Shown here: one piece after another, positions 1 through 5,873 of the stretch
Layout: every line of letters begins with the position of its first letter
How positions within the stretch are numbered: position 1 is the stretch's first letter
Assembly (NCBI GenBank): GCA_964636945.1
Contig: CAZWVH010000092.1
Coordinates: 1 to 7,765, forward strand
Direction of reading: 5' to 3'
Source of the DNA: CAZADA01 sp964636945
GTDB lineage: Bacteria; Pseudomonadota; Alphaproteobacteria; Caulobacterales; Maricaulaceae
Length of the DNA stretch: 7,765 nucleotides
Translations under genes and position numbers: made by a program
The notes under the pieces: generated by a model
Databases searched by the model: none
What the model was told of the DNA's origin: nothing
Seen by the model: only the letters and a program-made list of their open reading frames with translations

Positions 1-112
1 CAGCGTTCCGCCATCCACATATCGGACGAGCTAACAAATACATACGTCGCGATACTGGTCGCCGGCGGCGCGGTATGATCTAGTGCGAGTGCCATATTCT
101 GGGGAGTTGACC

Positions 113-1039
113 ATGAAACTGTTGCTGGCGGCGTGCATGGCCGGGGGAGTGATCAGCTCAGGCGGCGCGGCGTGTGCACAGGACGACCAGGCCGAGCCGG
201 AGGCTGTGACCAGCCCAGCGGCGATTCCTGTGGCCACCACCCATGGCCCGTGCGCGTATTCGCTGGAGACTCACGCGTTCATCGGCACGCCCGCCGAACA
301 GGCCCAATGTCTATTGCGTCCGGTGAAACGTTGGGCCGAGCTGGGCGAGCCGCTTGACGAACCGCCCGCCGTGCTGGAGGGCGTGGGCGGCCCGCCGCCC
401 GTCACCATAGCCCAATTTCGCCAGCACCTCGCCGCCATCGGCGTGGACGAGGCCGACTTGGGCGGCTCGCTGGACCACCCGTTGTCTGTCACGGCGGGCG
501 GCTTGCCCGCCCGCTATTTCGTGATCCACGACACCAGCACGCCCAACTACAAGACCGCCCCGTTCCCCGCTGACATTAACGCCGACTCCTGGCGATGGAA
601 CGCCCTCGAGGCGCGTTGGGGCGATCGCAAGCCCATCGCCCACGTCTTCACCAGCCGCACCGGCGAATCGCACACCCAGCTGGATTTTGCGAGGCCCTGG
701 CGCGCCACCAAGTTGGAGAGCAAGTTCGCCGGCGCATCCAGCCGCGGGCGCTTTGTGCATGTGGAGAACACCCAGCCTCGGCGCAGTCTGGAGAGCGCGT
801 TCGCCGGCAATGACGCCCTCGCGCCCGATCCGGGGTTCACCGAGCCGCAATACCGCCGTCTGGCGCAGATCTACATCGCCGCGTCCCTGCGCGCCGGCGA
901 GATGTTGATCCCAGCCTACCACGCCGTGCTCGATTCAGGGTTCGAGAACGCCCATGACGATCCGCAAAAATTCGATCTGACCGCTTGGACAGGAATGCTG
1001 GAAGAGGAACTCGCCGCCGCCGGGGCGTACGAGACCTAA
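113..1039 (+). CDS. Secreted amidase_2/AmpD-like protein (putative peptidoglycan amidase)
   Basis: A protein of 308 residues. The ATG at 113 is preferred over an in-frame GTG at 83 because GGGGAG lies 6 bases upstream and the product then begins with a clean Sec signal (hydrophobic 3-20, ACA cleavage site near residue 22), so it should act in the periplasm. LAAC at residues 5-8 is too close to the N-terminus for a lipobox. A low-complexity Pro/Ala linker (about 25-45) leads to a domain with a strand ending YFVIHDTSTP (His139), a later strand RFVHVENTQ (Glu218), then PAYH (His270) and DDPQKFD (Asp283). The order His, Glu, His and DPxxFD resembles zinc-binding N-acetylmuramoyl-L-alanine amidases of the AmpD/amidase_2 fold, which cut the lactyl-peptide bond of peptidoglycan. 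The fold is inferred from these short motifs, and the spacing of the second half is atypical, so activity is uncertain. A lone TATGAT at 74-79 could be its -10 box, but no good -35 is seen. Confidence 0.75.
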   Translation: MKLLLAACMAGGVISSGGAACAQDDQAEPEAVTSPAAIPVATTHGPCAYSLETHAFIGTPAEQAQCLLRPVKRWAELGEPLDEPPAVLEGVGGPPPVTIAQFRQHLAAIGVDEADLGGSLDHPLSVTAGGLPARYFVIHDTSTPNYKTAPFPADINADSWRWNALEARWGDRKPIAHVFTSRTGESHTQLDFARPWRATKLESKFAGASSRGRFVHVENTQPRRSLESAFAGNDALAPDPGFTEPQYRRLAQIYIAASLRAGEMLIPAYHAVLDSGFENAHDDPQKFDLTAWTGMLEEELAAAGAYET

Positions 1040-1045
1040 CCTCCG

Positions 1046-2026
1046 TCACACCACCCGCTCATGGAATTGGCCCGCCTTGCGGTAGCGATAGAGATAGGTC
1101 GGGATGATCGCTTCCACCGTGTCGGGCGTGACGCCCAAATCTTGGATGGTTCCCACATCAGCGCTCGATCCCACCACATTGTCGGTGCGCATCAGCTTGA
1201 CTTGGTCGGGCGTCAAGAACGGCTCCACAAATGGCAGCTTGCCAGTGATCCAGCCGGCATAGGCCATCGTTGTCGCGCCAAACCAGGGCGTGTAAACCAG
1301 CATCCGCTCGCGATCGATTTCGCGCATGATCAGCTTGAGCAATTCCTTAAACGTGTAGACCTTTGGTCCGCCGAGCTCATAGGTGCGCCCCGCCGCTTCG
1401 GGCTTTTGCAGCGCGGCGACGATCGCATCGGCCACATCCCCGACATACACCGGCTGGTATTGGGTCCTTCCCCCGCCGAACAACAGGGGCAGCGGCGCAA
1501 ATGGCGGGGTGTAGCGGAACATGTTCGCAAAGCGATTGAAGAACTCATCTTCTGGACCAAACACGATGGACGGCCGGATCACCGTGGCGGCGGGGAACGC
1601 CTCGCGGGCATTGGCCTCGCCGGCCGCTTTAGTGCGACCATAAGCCGAGTGTGACTCAGGGTCAGCGCCAATCGCCGACATCTGAACGAACTTGGCCACG
1701 CCCGCCTTCGCCGCCTCTTCGGCCACGATCTTTGCGCCATTGGCCTGGATGGCGTTGAACTTCTGCTTACCCGCCTCAAACAAAATGCCCACCAGATTGA
1801 CCACGCCGTCGGCGTCTTCCACCGCGCGGGCGACGGACTCGCGGTTACGCACATTGGCCTGAGTGAGCTGGACTTGGCCCGGCACGCCCGCCACGCGCAA
1901 ATCGCCTGACAAATGCGGCCGACGCGTCGCCACGCGCACGCGATAGTCGCGCTTGCACAGCGCGCGCACCAAATATCGCCCCACAAAGCCGGAGCCGCCA
2001 AAGATTGTGATCCGTTCGGACGCCAT
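1046..2026 (-). CDS. Complex I NDUFA9-like NAD(P)-binding protein (atypical SDR)
   Basis: A protein of 326 residues. The ATG at 2026 is chosen because GAGGA sits 6 bases upstream; the in-frame TTG at 2041 has no such support. The N-terminus TIFGGSGFVG (7-16) is the glycine-rich GxxGxxG dinucleotide-binding loop of a Rossmann fold. Basic residues after the second strand (RVATRR, 31-36) favour NADP(H). FVQMSAIGA (113-121) and YGRTK (129-133) match the SDR catalytic strand and the YxxxK pair. VIRPSIVFGPED (149-160) and the later YQPVYVGDVADAI (190-202) are typical of the NDUFA9/atypical SDR group, and the length fits the family. In mitochondria the homologue is an accessory subunit of NADH:quinone oxidoreductase. 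The bacterial stand-alone role is not established, and stabilising Complex I or acting on a quinone or lipid is inference. It stands alone, converging on the amidase-like gene with 6 bases between the stops, and no obvious terminator is seen between them. Confidence 0.88.
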   Translation of the reverse strand: MASERITIFGGSGFVGRYLVRALCKRDYRVRVATRRPHLSGDLRVAGVPGQVQLTQANVRNRESVARAVEDADGVVNLVGILFEAGKQKFNAIQANGAKIVAEEAAKAGVAKFVQMSAIGADPESHSAYGRTKAAGEANAREAFPAATVIRPSIVFGPEDEFFNRFANMFRYTPPFAPLPLLFGGGRTQYQPVYVGDVADAIVAALQKPEAAGRTYELGGPKVYTFKELLKLIMREIDRERMLVYTPWFGATTMAYAGWITGKLPFVEPFLTPDQVKLMRTDNVVGSSADVGTIQDLGVTPDTVEAIIPTYLYRYRKAGQFHERVV

Positions 2027-2129
2027 CCCAAGTCCTCGCAAACGCGACTGAATTGCTCTGGAAAGGACTTATGCCGCCAGGAGTTAAACGTCCATGCACA
2101 GAAGCTGCGGCTGTTTGGTTGCTGACAGT

Positions 2130-2588
2130 TTAAGGCCGATCACCAGGCGCGTTCGGACACCACACGCGCACATTGTCAGGTGAGATTTTGCCGTGGCCGG
2201 CTTCGACCAGCATGGCGGCGAAATCCTGGCCGTCGACGGTGATATCGCCTAGCCAACGCTCCCAACTGGTACCCACGCCTTGGCGTCCATGGATGGCGGT
2301 GAGCTCGACAGTCGCACTCTGCGTCACGCCCCGGGCATAGCCGCGCGCTTCCGCCCCGCGCCAGGCCTCTTCATCGCACTCCGCCCAAGGCCGAGGATCG
2401 GGCGCATCCACGCCGCGCACTTGAACCCGCCCGCCTTCGAACCGGAACGTGTCGGCGTTGATGACCTCAACAAACGCGCCAAGCGTGCGCGGATCGGTGG
2501 GTGTTTCATCGCCTGATTGTCCGGCGCTGGCATAGAACGCGAACGCCGCGCCCGCGGCCGCCACCACAATATTGCCCTTGCCCCACAT
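2130..2588 (-). CDS. SNase-fold (thermonuclease-like) protein with altered active site
   Basis: A protein of 152 residues. The ATG at 2588 is preceded by GGAGG and AGGAG; an upstream extension would run into the TauE-like gene. A hydrophobic stretch at 7-22 (IVVAAAGAAFAFYA) is an uncleaved anchor or weak signal peptide, placing the domain outside the cytoplasm. The body shows the staphylococcal nuclease pattern: VEVINADTFRF (40-50) for the VxDGDTxxx strand, VRGVDAPDP (57-65) for RLxGIDAPE, and SWERWLGDI (108-116) followed by AAMLVEAGHGKI for the third catalytic segment and last helix. Aligned by eye to staphylococcal nuclease, metal ligands Asp21 and Asp40 are kept (Asp46, Asp61) and Arg87 is kept (Arg111). 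The Arg35 position is Gln56 and the Glu43 position is Asp64. It may therefore be a weak nuclease or a non-catalytic SN-fold protein. It follows the TauE/SafE-like gene by 22 bases and is probably its operon partner. Confidence 0.82.
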   Translation of the reverse strand: MWGKGNIVVAAAGAAFAFYASAGQSGDETPTDPRTLGAFVEVINADTFRFEGGRVQVRGVDAPDPRPWAECDEEAWRGAEARGYARGVTQSATVELTAIHGRQGVGTSWERWLGDITVDGQDFAAMLVEAGHGKISPDNVRVWCPNAPGDRP

Positions 2589-2610
2589 TGCTCCTGCCTC
2601 CACCAGGTGG

Positions 2611-3516
2611 TCACCGCAGCAATAAATACAGGCTTGAGCCAATAATCCAAAGCGAAGCGGCAATCTTGAGCCGCCGCTCGCCCAACGCATAGGCCAGACG
2701 GCGCGCCAGGAAACCACCCAGCGCCACGCCCGGCGCGGCCAGTGCGATCACCTCCCAAGGTAAATCTGTATTGGCAATGTGATAGGGCGCGCCGGCGATC
2801 ACAGTGATGGCGGAGATCATCACCGCTGAGGCGATCACCGCGCGCATCGGATAACCGCGCACCAGAAGATAGAGCGCCACAAACTCGCCCACGCCGATGG
2901 AAAACACCGCCGTGATCGCGCCGCCCACCACCGCCAGCACGACGAGCACCGCCGCGTCGAGGGGCGCGAGCTCCTGGCGCTTGGTGGCCTTGGCGTGAAA
3001 AAACACCGCTGACACCAACAGCGCCGCACCGAGTGCGATGGAAAAACCCTTAAAGTAAATCAGCACAGTTTCCGGCGCGAGCGAGACCAAGCGCTGGGTC
3101 GCCAGCATGGCTGGTAAGGCGCAGGCCAGCACCAGGCCCATCATGCGCAGCTTTACAGTGCGGGGCAGATCGAGCTCGGCCCCGTTACGCGCGCCATAAA
3201 GCCGATTGAACCAGGTGAGCGAGCCCACCGTCATGCCGAAGCTTTGAATGAGGAAACTGGCGCCGACAATCGCGTCCGGCGCCACCGGCAACAGGCCGTC
3301 ATCGCGCAAAACGTTGAACACCGGCACAAACACCACGCCCCCGCCGGTTCCCGTGGAATTGGCGACCAGCGCACCGAACACCCCGATCGGCGCGCACCAC
3401 CAAATGCGTCCCATCACCGCAACGTCGATGGGCGCCAGCGCCCAAATCGCCATATAGGCGCAGGCCAGCGCCGCCAGCGTGACAAGCGTGATGGTGCGCA
3501 AGGCGCGTTGGGTCAT
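2611..3516 (-). CDS. TauE/SafE-family (TSUP) membrane transporter
   Basis: A protein of 301 residues, strongly hydrophobic, with about nine or ten predicted membrane helices (roughly 10-30, 40-66, 84-104, 124-142, 152-174, 186-206, 208-220, 226-245, 254-276, 283-300). Two related halves are visible. The first carries NSTGTGGGVVFVPVF (53-67) and the second FSIGVGEFVALYLL (205-218), matching the repeated glycine-rich signature of the TauE/SafE (TSUP) family. Members export or import sulfite, sulfoacetate and other small organosulfur or organic anions across the inner membrane. The substrate here cannot be read from the sequence, since no sulfur-metabolism gene is adjacent. The ATG at 3516 is preferred over an in-frame TTG at 3534, although only a weak GACGAG precedes it. 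The neighbour downstream is the SNase-fold gene, 22 bases away. The upstream region is shared with the divergent tRNA-Leu. Confidence 0.85.
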   Translation of the reverse strand: MTQRALRTITLVTLAALACAYMAIWALAPIDVAVMGRIWWCAPIGVFGALVANSTGTGGGVVFVPVFNVLRDDGLLPVAPDAIVGASFLIQSFGMTVGSLTWFNRLYGARNGAELDLPRTVKLRMMGLVLACALPAMLATQRLVSLAPETVLIYFKGFSIALGAALLVSAVFFHAKATKRQELAPLDAAVLVVLAVVGGAITAVFSIGVGEFVALYLLVRGYPMRAVIASAVMISAITVIAGAPYHIANTDLPWEVIALAAPGVALGGFLARRLAYALGERRLKIAASLWIIGSSLYLLLR

Positions 3517-3605
3517 GGCGTGAACTCGTCTCAATGCAACGCAATCGGGCCGATGGGGAACCTATCGCGCGCGCGTGGCGTGAAAAGCGCAACGCGCAGT
3601 GCGGA

Positions 3606-3634
3606 TTGACCTCACGCCAGCTTTAGCGTTATGC
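3606..3634 (+). promoter_or_regulatory. Promoter of tRNA-Leu
   Basis: TTGACC (3606-3611) and TTATGC (3629-3634) are separated by 17 bases, a good alphaproteobacterial housekeeping-sigma promoter. Transcription would start at about 3641, some 7 bases before the mature tRNA 5' end, as is usual for stand-alone tRNA genes. Confidence 0.6.
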
Positions 3635-3647
3635 CGCTTGGCTAATT

Positions 3648-3734
3648 GCCCAGATGGCGGAATTGGTAGACGCGCCAGCTTCAGGTGCTGGTATCCGTAT
3701 GGATGTGGAGGTTCGAGTCCTCTTCTGGGCACCA
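3648..3734 (+). tRNA. tRNA-Leu (anticodon CAG)
   Basis: Class II tRNA of 87 bases including an encoded CCA. The acceptor strands GCCCAGA (3648-3654) and TCTGGGC (3724-3730) pair fully, followed by discriminator A and CCA. The anticodon stem CCAGC/GCTGG (3675-3679, 3687-3691) encloses the loop TTCAGGT, with CAG at 3682-3684, which reads the leucine codon CUG. The long variable arm (ATCC/GGAT hairpin) and the GGTTCGAGTCC T-arm are typical of tRNA-Leu. A run of six T residues begins at 3738, just past the CCA, and may end transcription. The 3' end of this gene is probably the attachment site of the integrated element whose remains follow. Confidence 0.97.
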
Positions 3735-3775
3735 TCATTTTTTGCGCTATCGCTCGCGACGTTGCGCTCGCTGCT

Positions 3776-3821
3776 TGAGCGCGGGTGCGGTTCGAGGTCA
3801 GTCCTCTCGCCCGCACCATTT
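3776..3821 (+). repeat. tRNA 3'-end-like hairpin (possible att or tRNA relic)
   Basis: GCGGGTG (3781-3787) can pair with CGCCCGC (3808-3814) as a 7-bp acceptor-like stem with one G-U, and ACCA follows (3815-3818) just as in a tRNA. Between them, GGTTCGAG and GTCCTCT repeat blocks of the tRNA-Leu T-arm (3710-3723), with four extra bases inserted. A full tRNA cannot be folded. It may be a tRNA with a deleted body or a diverged copy of the tRNA 3' end left by integration and excision. The reading is tentative. Confidence 0.35.
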
Positions 3822-3911
3822 ATCGGTCTTACACAGTCCGATACGATCCAATATCCCAACACAATCAACGAAAAGTGCCAGAATCACTGTCCAGCGTGGT
3901 TCGATGTCGTG

Positions 3912-3948
3912 TGTTGGTATCCGTTCGTGTTGGTATTTTTGTTGGTAT
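3912..3948 (+). repeat. Three direct repeats TGTTGGTAT (possible integrase arm sites)
   Basis: Exact copies at 3912-3920, 3928-3936 and 3940-3948, with start-to-start distances of 16 and 12 bases. They lie between the tRNA and the decayed integrase start, where arm-type binding sites of tyrosine recombinases are normally found. The role is inferred from position and repetition only. Confidence 0.6.
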
Positions 3949-3989
3949 CGATCCGCGCTATGGCGGTTTTCCAAACTCGATACCAACAA
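3939..3989. repeat. Perfect 13-base inverted repeat TTGTTGGTATCGA
   Basis: TTGTTGGTATCGA at 3939-3951 is repeated in inverted orientation at 3977-3989, separated by 25 bases. The left arm contains the third TGTTGGTAT copy, so the element has three copies in one direction and one opposed. It lies 15 bases before the ATG of the integrase-like relic and could be a recombinase or excisionase binding region. It lacks a T-run, so a terminator is unlikely. Confidence 0.65.
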
Positions 3990-4003
3990 CCGCGCAAAAC
4001 CCT

Positions 4004-4083
4004 ATGCCTCTCAACGATACTCAGTCGCGCGCACCAAGCGCGGCGAAGCCAAGGTCGTCATTGCCGAAGGCCAAGACCCATCG
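4004..4083 (+). pseudogene. Relic of DUF4102/P4-type tyrosine recombinase (integrase)
   Basis: An ATG at 4004 opens MPLNDT, very like the MPLTDT start of P4-type integrases. After only six codons the resemblance moves to another frame (from 4018), which reads ARTKRGEAKVVIAEGQDPS. This matches the AxxKRxEARxLLAEGIDPS helix usually found some 70-90 residues into the same family, at the end of the DUF4102 arm-binding domain. An internal deletion whose length is not a multiple of three has thus joined two parts of the N-terminal domain. Nothing of the catalytic R-H-R-Y domain is recognisable downstream, and no ribosome site precedes the ATG. The location, following a tRNA and a repeat cluster, is the classical place for such an integrase. 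The match was made from memory of the family, on short segments. Confidence 0.5.
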
Positions 4084-4239
4084 GCGGTGAATGAGGATGC
4101 GCCGCTGGTCATGGCGCGCTGTCGCACAACCGACGAGGACGGCGAACAGGGCGCGGATAGCCAAAGAAGAGAATTTCAAAGAACGCTCATACGTAAAAGC
4201 ACTCCAACAGAAGTAAAAGAGCAACTGTCGAAATGGAGT

Positions 4240-4620
4240 TTACGTCTGATGTTTCGCCATCGTCCGAAACGTTAAGAGAAGCACGACCACAACGCTGACC
4301 TCCACACCGATCATGGCGAGCGGCAAGGCGGCGTCGTGAAACAGCCACGCAATGAACCGCCCGCCGATTGCGAAAGCCAAAAGCATGATAGCTGGCATGA
4401 GCCAGACACGCTGGCTGGTGGCGAGTCCCATGAGAATGCAGGCGCCCAGTGTGAGAAAAAATGAGCCCAGATCGCCAATCTGCGTGCTGAGCCCAACCTC
4501 GGTCAAGACAGGCATACCAAGCTGTGCGCTGACAAAGCCCGGAGCCACCCACCAGCCAAGACCGATGGAAACGAAGATGAGCGCTGGCGCCCCGGCTACG
4601 AACTTCAAGACTGTGTTCAT
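4240..4620 (-). CDS. Small four-helix membrane protein
   Basis: A protein of 126 residues. The ATG at 4620 has GGAG 9 bases upstream and begins MNTVLKF, followed directly by a membrane segment. Four hydrophobic helices are visible, at about 5-27, 49-68, 73-94 and 98-119, with short loops and a basic C-terminal tail, so it should sit in the inner membrane. The pattern of a conserved-looking IGDLGSFFLTLGA in helix 2 and GGRFIAWLFHDA in helix 3 recalls DUF4345-type small membrane proteins. I am not sure of that family, and no catalytic or ligand residues stand out. It is the last gene of the minus-strand row and lies 46 bases after the outer-membrane protein relic. The stop is at the edge of the tRNA-side scar. 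Confidence 0.7.
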   Translation of the reverse strand: MNTVLKFVAGAPALIFVSIGLGWWVAPGFVSAQLGMPVLTEVGLSTQIGDLGSFFLTLGACILMGLATSQRVWLMPAIMLLAFAIGGRFIAWLFHDAALPLAMIGVEVSVVVVLLLTFRTMAKHQT

Positions 4621-4666
4621 TGTTCTATGCTCCGCAAATAGGACCCGGATTGCCTGGCGCCATCGA

Positions 4667-4939
4667 CTAAAACGCCAGCTGCACGCCAAGGTAGGGGCCA
4701 GAAAGCTCTGTGGTTACATCCGGTCTCTCAAATTCGCGGTCGACGTACAGATGCTGGGATCCGCCCAAAGCCGACCATGTTTCGTTAAACCGGCAGCCAA
4801 GGCCCGCAAAGCCTTGCCCGCTCAGCTGCAAGGACCCTTCGATGCCCAAGCCGCCAATTTCGGCGTATGCAACACCATGCCATGTGTCAGTAAAGCTACG
4901 GATCACGCACGCCATCCCGCTTTGGACAAAAGTTCCCAC
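4667..4939 (-). pseudogene. C-terminal fragment of an outer-membrane beta-barrel protein
   Basis: An open frame of about 90 residues, closed upstream by a TGA at 4967-4969. The sequence has alternating amphipathic strands. The end resembles OmpA/OmpW-type barrels: a GLGCRFNETWSALGG strand pair, then FERPDVTTELSG, then a final GPYLGVQLAF with the terminal Phe used for BAM recognition. A complete barrel needs about 150-200 residues plus a signal peptide. Here there is no signal peptide, no ATG at the start (GTG at 4939, next ATG at 4915) and no Shine-Dalgarno. The likely reading is a 5'-truncated relic, perhaps created when the DJ-1 gene next to it was joined. A short expressed protein is not excluded. 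Confidence 0.5.
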
Positions 4940-4986
4940 CAGGCCAAGCAGCGCCGCAAGATGCCTTCAGGACCTTTGCCAGGTGA

Positions 4987-5820
4987 TTACAGATTTCTTT
5001 GTGTGGCCATTTTTTCGAGGATTCGATGAGCTGTTTCGTAACCGCTGTTCTGGTTTTGCCCGGTGATCAGATTGCCGTCGATGGTCGTGTGCGTCGTGAA
5101 CGGATCGCGCCATGCATGTTGGCACTCATAGATCGCCCCGGCCTTGCGCAGCTCTTCCTCTGGGTGCTTAGGCGTAATCGCAATGCCGAAGGTGTTGATT
5201 TGGTTGTTTGTGACACCGGTCACGCGTCGGCCCTTCACCAGCAATTCGCCGTCAAGTCCTTTGGCCGACACCAGACCCAAAGCGCCGTGACAGACCGATC
5301 CGAGAATTTTGCCAGCCGCGTTTGCTTTGGTGACAACCTCGGCCAATTCTTGGCTCTGCGCCAAGTCGTAGGCTGCGCCCCAGCCGCCAGCCATGAAAAC
5401 CACATCATAGTCGTTCGGGTCGATGTCGGAGATCCGCTTGGAGTTCTTCAGCTTTTCCATTGCAGACGAGTCAGCCATGAACCGTTTGTCGTCAGATGAC
5501 ACCAACGGCCAGGACCAGGACCAAGGCTGAATCGGGATTTCGCCGCCTTTGATCGAGGCCATATCCACGTCCAGCCCAGCGTTGATGAACGCATAATACG
5601 GCACTGTGAATTCGGAGCCAAAAGCGCCTGTTTTTCTGTCGGTGGGATCCATTTTGTCATGACTAGTGCACACGACCAGCGCCCGCCGTCCCTTTAGGTC
5701 GAAGTCGGGGATGGTGTAATGGCGATGCAAACCCATCGCCTGCAAGATGGATGGTAAGAGGAAGTAGATGGCGATGGCGAGGATCGAAAGACCGACAAGG
5801 GTGTAGATAATCCAGTCCAT
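4987..5820 (-). CDS. Membrane-anchored DJ-1/PfpI family protein (class I GATase-like)
   Basis: A protein of 277 residues. The ATG at 5820 follows AAGGGAG at a 7-base spacing. Residues 3-24 form one membrane helix, leaving the remaining domain as a tethered globular unit. The domain has RRALVVCTSHD (45-55), GSEFTVPYYAFINAGLDVDMAS (68-89) with Glu70, then SIKGG, YDVVFMAGGWGAAYDL (138-153), and the nucleophile elbow GSVCHGALGL (174-183) with Cys177-His178. GRRVTGVTNNQINTFG (197-212) completes the Hsp31/ThiJ-like layout. Glu70, Cys177 and His178 fit the DJ-1/PfpI catalytic set. Hsp31-like relatives act as glyoxalase III, amidases or redox chaperones, and which applies here is unknown. The N-terminal anchor is an unusual addition. 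It starts 53 bases after the sulfatase stop and is probably cotranscribed with it. Confidence 0.88.
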   Translation of the reverse strand: MDWIIYTLVGLSILAIAIYFLLPSILQAMGLHRHYTIPDFDLKGRRALVVCTSHDKMDPTDRKTGAFGSEFTVPYYAFINAGLDVDMASIKGGEIPIQPWSWSWPLVSSDDKRFMADSSAMEKLKNSKRISDIDPNDYDVVFMAGGWGAAYDLAQSQELAEVVTKANAAGKILGSVCHGALGLVSAKGLDGELLVKGRRVTGVTNNQINTFGIAITPKHPEEELRKAGAIYECQHAWRDPFTTHTTIDGNLITGQNQNSGYETAHRILEKMATQRNL

Positions 5821-5873
5821 AGGTTAACTCCCTTGGTAGCGTATTCACGGAGATGAGCGGGTGTCTGCGCCAT

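Larger units (their letters stand above)
3735..4239. other. Gene-poor scar downstream of tRNA-Leu
   Basis: About 500 bases with no convincing intact gene. Reading frames that cross the tRNA or run through this stretch lack ribosome sites and family resemblance. It contains a T-tract (3738-3743), a GCGCTC/GAGCGC hairpin (3764-3782), a CCA-ended tRNA-like hairpin, the TGTTGGTAT repeats and a decayed integrase N-terminus. From about 4084 to 4239 I recognise nothing. The overall picture is an integration boundary that has decayed by deletion. Confidence 0.6.

Noticed and set aside
74..79. TATGAT as a promoter for the amidase-like gene
   Set aside because: It is a good -10 match, but no acceptable -35 at 16-18 bases and no extended -10 were found, so it was not listed as a feature.
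311..922. 203-codon open frame on the minus strand
   Set aside because: It is a shadow of the amidase-like gene, caused by high third-position GC. It has no ribosome site and no motif.
1061..1654. 197-codon plus-strand open frame
   Set aside because: It is antisense to the NDUFA9-like gene, which has clear motifs, and its own sequence resembles nothing known.
3764..3782. GCGCTC/GAGCGC hairpin as a terminator of the tRNA
   Set aside because: The stem is real but no T-run follows it. The T-tract at 3738-3743 lies before it, so a classical intrinsic terminator is not supported.
3562..3819. Minus-strand open frame containing RGLEPPHPYGYQHLK
   Set aside because: This is the antisense translation of the same tRNA-Leu, a common false gene call.
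3654..4094. Plus-strand open frame beginning MAELVDAPASGAG
   Set aside because: It begins inside tRNA-Leu and is the well-known spurious translation of tRNA-Leu genes. The rest has no family resemblance and runs through the scar.
3685..4275. Full-length gene in the frame carrying the integrase-like segment
   Set aside because: The frame starts inside the tRNA, and only about 22 codons resemble an integrase. The segments on either side have no similarity, so it was called a relic.
4352..5029. 225-codon plus-strand open frame
   Set aside because: It crosses antisense to the small membrane protein, the barrel relic and the DJ-1 gene end. It is better explained as a shadow frame.
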